A stretch of DNA of 5,076 nt. It comes from Ignavibacteriales bacterium (GTDB lineage: Bacteria; Bacteroidota; Ignavibacteria; Ignavibacteriales; Melioribacteraceae). Of this stretch, positions 1 through 5,076 are shown piece by piece (the first letter of the stretch is position 1; every line of letters starts with the position of its first letter). Location: assembly GCA_020059785.1 (NCBI GenBank), contig JAGVBL010000219.1, forward strand, positions 1 to 5,076. The letters run 5' to 3'. The notes beneath the pieces were generated by a model. It was not told where the DNA came from and searched no databases. It saw only the letters and a list, made by a program, of their open reading frames with translations. The position numbers and the translations under genes were made by a program.

Positions 1-2868
1 ACGCTTTCTTCTTCTAATACTGATCTACAATTCGTTGATCATTCATCAGATTACAGGGATATAAAACGTTTAACCGATCTTAAAGAAGCCGGACGGATAC
101 TATTTAAGAGAAGGTTCGAACAGATAGATGGAGTTGCCCAGGCGGTTATTACCGGCGGACTGGAACGCGAGATTCTAATTCAGATTGACCCTTCCAAACT
201 GAATTTATACAATATCAAATTCGAGGATGTAGAAAGAGCATTAACCTCGTCCAACCTTAATATGCCGGCTGGTTCAATAATGAAAGGACTTTTCAGGTAT
301 TCTCTAAGAACGCTTGGCGAGTTTCAAAATTCCAGAGATATTCAGGAAACTATAGTTAAAAAGAATTTGAATGGCAGTACAATCCTTATAAAGGATATTG
401 CAGTTGTTACGGAGAATTTTAAGGAAAGGGAGGGATTAACACGCTATAACGGAAGCGAAGCAATCGGAATTCTAATTTATAAAGAACCGGATGCCAATAC
501 AGTTTCAATTGCCAAGGTTGTTAAAGAAACGGTTCAGATACTTCACAGAGATTACCCTGAATATAGTTTATTAGTAGTTTCAGATCAGTCCTCATTTATT
601 GAACAAGCAATTTCAAATGTAAAACAGGAAATTTTTTACGGCGGTATTCTTGCAGTAATTGTTCTCTTTTTCTTTCTGGGGAACATAAGACATATCTTCA
701 TTATCGGAATTACAATTCCCGCTTCGTTAGTAATTACTATTTTACTTCTCTATCTCTTCAATATTAATTTCAATATTATATCGCTGGGGGGACTTGCAGT
801 TGGAATTGGTATGCTTCTCGATTATGCAATTATTGTTATTGAAAATAATACCCGCTACCGTGAGCTTGGGGAAAAGAACCGTCTTGCAGTAATAAAGGGG
901 ACAAAAGAAGTGTCTATGCCAATAGTTGCTTCTACATTAACAACTATTGCAGTTTTTCTACCGTTAATATTTGTAAGAGGGATTGCCGGGGAATTGTTCA
1001 GGGATCAATCGTATGCAATTGCATTTTCTTTAACTGCATCTATAATTACAGCATTAACTCTTATTCCGATGCTGGATTCAAGGGACAGCTTCAGGATAAT
1101 TAAAAACCCTGAAAAGTATTTATCCGGTTATTTAATTATAGATATCAAAAAACATAAAAATATTTTTAAGAAATTTTTCTGGTGGTTTGCACTTCCTGTT
1201 AAAATAATAATTAAGTCGCTCATTTTTATATCTGCCTATTTGTATCTCAATGTATCCACTTTATTTATGAAGCGGATGAGTTTCTTTTTTACCGGTGTAG
1301 ATAAGTTTATGAATTTTACAATTGAAAAGTATGAACGGTTATTGGAATGGGCTCTCGAAAATAAAAAGAAAGTTCTGTTTATCACTTTTGCTTTGATTAT
1401 ACTTACAATTCTCGCAGTTATTAATATGAAGAAGGAATTTATTCCTAAAGGTGATCTTGAAGAATTTATAATAGAAGTTGAATACCCTTCCGGAACATCT
1501 TTAAGGGGAAACGCCGAGTTAACCTCAAAAATTGAAAATGCTGTTATCTCTATTCCTCATGTTTCTGCCATTGTATCGAATATTGGAAGAGTTAACGAAT
1601 TCGATTTTCTTAATAAAGAACAGGTTTCGGTTAATAAAACAAATTTAATTGTAAAACTCGATTCCTATGAAAATTACCAGGAAGTTCAAACTAAGCTTAG
1701 ATCCGTCTTCGAAAATTTAAAGGGAATTAAATACTCGTTTAAGGAAGTAAGAACCAGCTATTCGATGATAATTAATCCGTCCGACAACGACATTGTCATA
1801 AAAATTAAGAATAAGGATATAGACCGCGCATATACCAAGGCAGAAAAAATTATCGGGGAAATAAATGCAGCAAAAATTTACGGTTTGAAAGAACTGCGAA
1901 TCGGAATTGAAAGAGGTAATCCGGAATATACTATAACAATCGACCGTGAAAAATGTCTGGCATATGGTATTAATGTAAGCGAAGTTGCAAATCAGATAAG
2001 CAATATGACCAAAGGTAAAGTTGTTACTTATTTCTCGGACTTCGATAAAAAAGTTGGGGTTAATATTAGAACTGCAGATAGTAACCGGGACGATATAAAG
2101 TCGATTCTCAATAATTATATTGGAAGCGGAAACTCTAAAATTGAGCTGAAGAATCTTGTTAATTATAATTTCGGTTACAATTACAACGAGATTTGGCGGG
2201 AGGATCAATCCAGAACCCTTTATCTTTATGCAAAAGTAGAGAATGCTAAAATTGATGATGTAATTGATGAAATTAATAATGTAAATTCCCGTATACCAAA
2301 ATCTGGAGAGGAGATTATTACTGTAGGCGGTATTAACGAAGAAATAAACGATGCTTTCTCAGCACTTTATATTGCTTTAATTATTTCGGTCCTGTTAATG
2401 TATATGGTTCTGGCATCCGAATTTGAATCTTTTCTTTATCCATTTATTATTTTATTTTCAGTACCGCTTGGATTAATTGGAGGTGTTCTTCTGCTCTACA
2501 TTTTTGGAGAAAGTTTAAGTATCATTTCTATTATGGGTCTTTTGATTTTAATAGGAATTGCCGATAACGACGCAGTTGTAAAAATGGAATTTATTCTAAG
2601 AAAAAGAGAAGAAGGTTTATCTGTCCGTAATGCTATTTTAGAAGCCGGTAAAGACCGTTTTAGACCGATTGTAATGAACTCTTTTACTGTTATATTCGGA
2701 TTATTACCGATGATGATAGGAATTGGTGCGGCTACACAATTGCGTGTTTCACTTTCTCTTGCTGTAATTGGCGGATTAATTTCTTCTACTTTACTTACAT
2801 TGATTATTATACCTGTCCTATACACTTATGCAGAAAAGTTTTCGAAGAAAAGAAATTCTATAAATTAG
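1..2868 (+). CDS. RND-family efflux permease, HAE1/AcrB-like (5' partial)
   Basis: Inner-membrane proton-driven efflux permease; 955 residues are visible and the frame is open from base 1. The ATG at 262 is internal, because RND porter sequence continues upstream of it (IDGV near residue 42, then GGLEREILIQID). Alignment to the downstream paralogue suggests about 120 N-terminal residues are missing, giving roughly 1075 in total, normal for the family. Visible order: porter domain (about 1-205), TM2-TM6 (about 211-357), a long connector (358-457), TM7 (458-476), second porter/docking half (477-785), then TM8-TM12 (about 788-942) and a short basic tail ending at TAG. TM4 carries GIGMLLDYAIIVIEN, where AcrB has the Asp407-Asp408 pair: the first Asp is kept and the second is Tyr. 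TM10 carries GIADNDAVVKMEF, with Asn at the AcrB Lys940 position. The heavy-metal (CzcA) type TM4 signature is absent, so HAE1-like is preferred. The substrate is unknown. Family assignment is firm; subfamily is less so. Confidence 0.96.
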   Translation, partial: TLSSSNTDLQFVDHSSDYRDIKRLTDLKEAGRILFKRRFEQIDGVAQAVITGGLEREILIQIDPSKLNLYNIKFEDVERALTSSNLNMPAGSIMKGLFRYSLRTLGEFQNSRDIQETIVKKNLNGSTILIKDIAVVTENFKEREGLTRYNGSEAIGILIYKEPDANTVSIAKVVKETVQILHRDYPEYSLLVVSDQSSFIEQAISNVKQEIFYGGILAVIVLFFFLGNIRHIFIIGITIPASLVITILLLYLFNINFNIISLGGLAVGIGMLLDYAIIVIENNTRYRELGEKNRLAVIKGTKEVSMPIVASTLTTIAVFLPLIFVRGIAGELFRDQSYAIAFSLTASIITALTLIPMLDSRDSFRIIKNPEKYLSGYLIIDIKKHKNIFKKFFWWFALPVKIIIKSLIFISAYLYLNVSTLFMKRMSFFFTGVDKFMNFTIEKYERLLEWALENKKKVLFITFALIILTILAVINMKKEFIPKGDLEEFIIEVEYPSGTSLRGNAELTSKIENAVISIPHVSAIVSNIGRVNEFDFLNKEQVSVNKTNLIVKLDSYENYQEVQTKLRSVFENLKGIKYSFKEVRTSYSMIINPSDNDIVIKIKNKDIDRAYTKAEKIIGEINAAKIYGLKELRIGIERGNPEYTITIDREKCLAYGINVSEVANQISNMTKGKVVTYFSDFDKKVGVNIRTADSNRDDIKSILNNYIGSGNSKIELKNLVNYNFGYNYNEIWREDQSRTLYLYAKVENAKIDDVIDEINNVNSRIPKSGEEIITVGGINEEINDAFSALYIALIISVLLMYMVLASEFESFLYPFIILFSVPLGLIGGVLLLYIFGESLSIISIMGLLILIGIADNDAVVKMEFILRKREEGLSVRNAILEAGKDRFRPIVMNSFTVIFGLLPMMIGIGAATQLRVSLSLAVIGGLISSTLLTLIIIPVLYTYAEKFSKKRNSIN
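1093..1350 (+). other. Extended, partly hydrophobic TM6-TM7 connector within the upstream RND gene
   Basis: Between TM6 (ending near LTLIPMLDSR) and the segment before TM7 (IEKYERLLEWALENKKK) lies a long stretch. In AcrB this cytosolic link is a shorter amphipathic helix region. Here it starts polar and basic (KNPEKY, IKKHKN), continues into an aromatic and aliphatic stretch at about 1171-1272 (FFWWFALPVKIIIKSLIFISAYLYLN), then FMKRMSFFFTGVDKF. The hydrophobic part could be a membrane-embedded re-entrant pair, an extra TM segment or an interfacial helix. The frame is open and in register throughout, so this is part of the protein and not a frameshift artefact. Similar long connectors may occur in related Bacteroidota-type pumps; I cannot check that here. 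Confidence 0.6.
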
Positions 2869-2879
2869 CTTTTGATTCC

Positions 2880-2886
2880 GGAGGGG
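2880..2886 (+). promoter_or_regulatory. Strong Shine-Dalgarno for the adaptor gene
   Basis: GGAGGGG lies in the 20-bp gap after the upstream RND stop codon. The GGAGG core ends 4 bases before the ATG at 2889, a somewhat short but workable spacing. It supports that ATG as the start and independent ribosome loading on a shared transcript. Confidence 0.8.
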
Positions 2887-2888
2887 AA

Positions 2889-4100
2889 ATGAAATTAAAA
2901 TTATGGATGGTAATTTTAACAGTTGTAATTCTGCTTGGAGTACTGCTTCTTGTTATCCTTCCCGCTAATTCCTCTGAAGAAGTAAATCAGGAAAATGTTA
3001 ACATAAATTATGATAAACTGGACGAAGTAGTTTTTGATGTTAAGACCGATCGTGTAAAAAGGGGAAACTTACTTCTTTATATAAATGCCAATGGAATTAT
3101 AAGAGCAATTGATGAACTTGAACTTACATCGAATATTAGCGGTGTTATAAACACAATTAATATTTATGAAGGTAAACAGGTAAATAAAGGGGAGTTATTA
3201 ATTGGTCTTGACGACCGCGAGTATGAAATAGCTTTAAATGATGCTATTTCCAAAGTAACAGACGCAAAAGTGGAATACGGTTTTTTAGTAAGGGAATCTA
3301 CAAATGATACCACCGTTAATCCCAAAGCGAAAGAGTATCTTGATCAGATTAATCAACTTGAAAAAGATTTTGCATTAGGTAAAGTAGATGAAGCTAAATA
3401 CAATGATTTGAAGAATGAACTCGACATGAAACTGATATTTACCGGCGCTAAAAGAGAGGAAGTAATACAGAGTAAAAGCGGACTTACCGGGGCAATAAAT
3501 TCTTATAAAAGAGCAAAACTGAATTATGAATACACAAAAATTAATTCACCCTTTAACGGAAGTGTAGGGGATTTTGATCTTGTAGTTGGGCAAAGGATTA
3601 GTGCGGGACAAAAGTTATGTAAGCTTTTCAATAACTCAACGCTTAAAATTGATATCGGTGTTCTGGAAAATGATATTTCAAAAATAAGGATTGGGGGAAG
3701 TGCAAAAGTGGAAGTTCCTTCTATCGAAGGAGAATATTTTAACGGGCGCATTGTTAATATTAGTCCTTATATCGATAAAGAAACCAAAACTTGTAAGGTA
3801 ACCGTCCAGTTGCAGAATCCCTCCAATAAACTAAAACCGGGTATGTTTGCAAGAGTGCTTCTTGAAACAGAAAATTTGAATAACCGGGTATTAATACCAA
3901 AGGAAGCTTTGCTGGTAAGGGATAAGCGTAATTTAGTATTTGTAGTAGAAAATGGACTTGCTAAATGGAAATACGTTCAGATTGGTAAGCAGAATGATCA
4001 ATTAATTGAAATTGAAGAAGGTGTGCTACCCGATGAAGAGGTTATTGTAGAGGGTCATTACACTCTAGCCCACGATGCAAAGGTTAGGGTAATTAAGTAG
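2889..4100 (+). CDS. RND efflux periplasmic adaptor subunit (membrane fusion protein)
   Basis: Complete 403-residue adaptor expected to bridge an RND permease and a TolC-type outer-membrane channel. Residues 5-24 form one hydrophobic N-terminal segment after MKLK. There is no lipobox cysteine, so an uncleaved membrane anchor is more likely than a lipoprotein. Half-lipoyl one is about 67-109 (SGVINTINIYEGKQVNKGE, then LIGLDD). The alpha-hairpin is about 110-213, with its likely tip near FALGKVDEAKY (161-171). Half-lipoyl two is about 215-248 (YTKINSPFNGSVGDF, then VGQRISAGQKL). The beta-barrel is about 251-327, including LKPGMFARV, and the membrane-proximal domain about 333-403 (VLIPKEALLV, then EEGVLPDEEVIVEG). 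The first hairpin arm is interrupted by a polar Asn/Thr/Pro stretch (137-146). The ATG is supported by a strong Shine-Dalgarno. It starts 20 bp after one RND gene and ends 28 bp before another, so it probably serves one or both. Family call is near certain; substrate unknown. Confidence 0.96.
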   Translation: MKLKLWMVILTVVILLGVLLLVILPANSSEEVNQENVNINYDKLDEVVFDVKTDRVKRGNLLLYINANGIIRAIDELELTSNISGVINTINIYEGKQVNKGELLIGLDDREYEIALNDAISKVTDAKVEYGFLVRESTNDTTVNPKAKEYLDQINQLEKDFALGKVDEAKYNDLKNELDMKLIFTGAKREEVIQSKSGLTGAINSYKRAKLNYEYTKINSPFNGSVGDFDLVVGQRISAGQKLCKLFNNSTLKIDIGVLENDISKIRIGGSAKVEVPSIEGEYFNGRIVNISPYIDKETKTCKVTVQLQNPSNKLKPGMFARVLLETENLNNRVLIPKEALLVRDKRNLVFVVENGLAKWKYVQIGKQNDQLIEIEEGVLPDEEVIVEGHYTLAHDAKVRVIK

Positions 4101-4120
4101 TTAATGTTATTTTTTCTCAC

Positions 4121-4127
4121 AGAAGAA
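4121..4127 (+). promoter_or_regulatory. Weak purine-rich ribosome-binding region before a TTG start
   Basis: AGAAGAA lies directly upstream of the proposed TTG start at 4129, only one base away at its end, so it is a poor Shine-Dalgarno in both sequence and spacing. The contrast with the strong site before the adaptor suggests lower initiation or translational coupling to the adaptor stop 28 bp upstream. This is inference. Confidence 0.35.
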
Positions 4128-4128
4128 T

Positions 4129-5076
4129 TTGAAAAAAATTTTCTACACATTCATAACGCACCCAGTTACAACAGCAATGTTTTTCTTCAGTGTTGTTGTT
4201 GTGGGAGTAGTGTCGCTATTCAATCTTCCGGTTGAGCTGACACCACATATAGAGTATCCAAGGTTATCAGTCTCAGCTTCCTGGGCGGGAGTTTCTCCTG
4301 AAGCAGTAGAAGCACATCTAACGTCGCCAATTGAAGCAGAGCTTTCAACAATAATGGGTGTTAAAAAAATATCCTCTATTTCGTCTGAGGGGCTATCCAG
4401 TATTACAATAGATTTTCATCCAGATACGGATATTAATTTTGCAAGGATTGAAATAAATGAGAAACTTACATCGCTCAAAAAAGAATTACCGGTAGGAATC
4501 TCCTCACCAAGGATATCACAATATATTCCAAAAGATTTTCAAGACCTTCAGGGATTTCTTACATATTCTGTCTCCTCAAAACAGAGTGCAAATGAGGTAA
4601 GAAAATACTTAATAGATAACGCGCTTTATAAATTAAAAGCTATTGATGGTGTTTCAAACGTTGAAATAAGAGGCGGCGCTGAACGGATTATTGAGATAAT
4701 TATAGATTACTATAAGGTTAAGGCACTGGGTATTACGAACGAAGAAATTAATAGTGCTGTTGCAGAATCGGAGGTAATTAAATCAGCCGGTAAAATTGAG
4801 AATCGTTATTCGCATATTTACCTAAAAGTTAAGAACGAGGTTATTCATCCGGCGGAGGTTGGAGAACAGATAGTAAAAAAGTTAAAGAATGAACAGTCGA
4901 TAAGAATTAAGGATATTGCAAAGATATCTGATGACTTCGAAGAACCGCAGAGTTACTATAGAATTAATGGAAAAGAAACTGTTACAATAGTTATTAGCAA
5001 AGAACCGGGAGCCAACACATTCAGTGTAGCTCAAAATATTGATAAGCAACTAAACGGAATTGCTTCATCATTTCCT
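4129..5076 (+). CDS. Second RND-family efflux permease, HAE1/AcrB-like (3' partial, TTG start)
   Basis: First 316 residues of a second proton-driven RND permease; the frame runs open to the window edge. With TTG at 4129 the protein begins MKKIFYTFITHPVTTAMFFF, the usual RND N-terminus: a short basic cytosolic end, a (R/H)PV motif, then TM1 (about 13-32). The frame has a stop at 4102-4104 and no ATG or GTG between that and TM1. The first in-frame ATG (4177) would remove part of TM1, so TTG is chosen. After TM1 come LPVELTPHIEYPRLSVSASW and GVSPEAVEAHLTSPIEAEL, matching the conserved RND opening of the first porter domain. The porter region continues to the end (IDGV at 162-165, RIKDIAKI, then ISKEPGANTFSVAQNI), stopping just short of TM2. 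It is a paralogue of the upstream RND gene: KEP-ANT, RI/LIKDIA and GG-ER-I blocks align colinearly. Its proton-relay residues lie outside the window, and the substrate is unknown. Confidence 0.93.
   Translation, partial: MKKIFYTFITHPVTTAMFFFSVVVVGVVSLFNLPVELTPHIEYPRLSVSASWAGVSPEAVEAHLTSPIEAELSTIMGVKKISSISSEGLSSITIDFHPDTDINFARIEINEKLTSLKKELPVGISSPRISQYIPKDFQDLQGFLTYSVSSKQSANEVRKYLIDNALYKLKAIDGVSNVEIRGGAERIIEIIIDYYKVKALGITNEEINSAVAESEVIKSAGKIENRYSHIYLKVKNEVIHPAEVGEQIVKKLKNEQSIRIKDIAKISDDFEEPQSYYRINGKETVTIVISKEPGANTFSVAQNIDKQLNGIASSFP

Noticed and set aside
262..264. ATG as the start of the upstream RND gene
   Set aside because: The same frame is open back to base 1 and encodes recognisable RND porter sequence, so this Met is internal and the true start lies outside the window.
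758..778. Direct repeat TCAATATTA twice, 12 bp apart
   Set aside because: It encodes the FNINFNI stretch before TM4 and looks like a chance product of AT-rich codons, not a regulatory repeat.
1717..2208. Antisense open frame of 163 codons
   Set aside because: It lies entirely opposite the well-supported RND porter region, and its product shows no recognisable domain or upstream ribosome site; shadow of AT-rich coding sequence.
2496..2825. Antisense open frame of 109 codons
   Set aside because: It is opposite conserved TM10-TM12 sequence of the RND gene; a coding shadow.
3524..3751. Antisense open frame of 75 codons
   Set aside because: It is opposite the second lipoyl half and beta-barrel of the adaptor; a coding shadow.
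4131..4143. Small palindrome GAAAA-AAA-TTTTC as a possible terminator
   Set aside because: It is A/T-only apart from the ends, has no GC stem and lies inside the start of the second RND gene.
4104..4240. Short open frame from the ATG just after the adaptor stop
   Set aside because: Its translation is low-complexity (a run of Cys from the GTTGTTGTTGTG stretch) and it overlaps the RND N-terminus in a different frame; the RND reading explains the bases better.

Overview
The window is part of one co-oriented (+ strand) efflux operon. It holds the 3' end of an RND-family inner-membrane permease (1-2868), a complete periplasmic adaptor of the membrane fusion protein class (2889-4100), and the 5' end of a second RND permease (4129 to the window edge). 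The gaps are 20 and 28 bp, with no terminator-like hairpin in either, so the three genes are probably co-transcribed. Both RND genes are cut by the window edges; they are not broken genes.

The DNA is AT-rich with strong A/T third-position preference. An RND/adaptor system implies a Gram-negative (diderm) cell. The protein style (I/N/K-rich HAE1-like RND proteins and a Bacteroidota-like adaptor) fits the Bacteroidota/Ignavibacteriota/Chlorobiota neighbourhood. This is an impression from memory, not a demonstrated assignment.

Layout: 1-2868 encodes 955 visible residues. They run from the N-terminal porter domain through TM2-TM6, a long TM6-TM7 connector, TM7, the C-terminal porter/docking domains and TM8-TM12. 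About 120 N-terminal residues appear to be missing, judged by alignment with the downstream paralogue. 2889-4100 is a 403-residue adaptor with an N-terminal membrane anchor, a split lipoyl domain around an alpha-hairpin, a beta-barrel and a membrane-proximal domain. 4129-5076 encodes the first 316 residues of the second RND protein, starting at a TTG codon: TM1 and most of the first porter half.

Likely joint function: the RND proteins would take substrate from the periplasm or outer leaflet using the proton motive force, and the adaptor would link them to a TolC-type outer-membrane channel. No channel gene lies in the window. The two permeases share one adaptor, so they may form a mixed trimer or two alternative pumps. 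The upstream permease has an altered proton-relay set, which makes a division of labour worth testing. The substrate cannot be read from the sequence. No RNA gene, mobile element, CRISPR array or clearly new system was seen.
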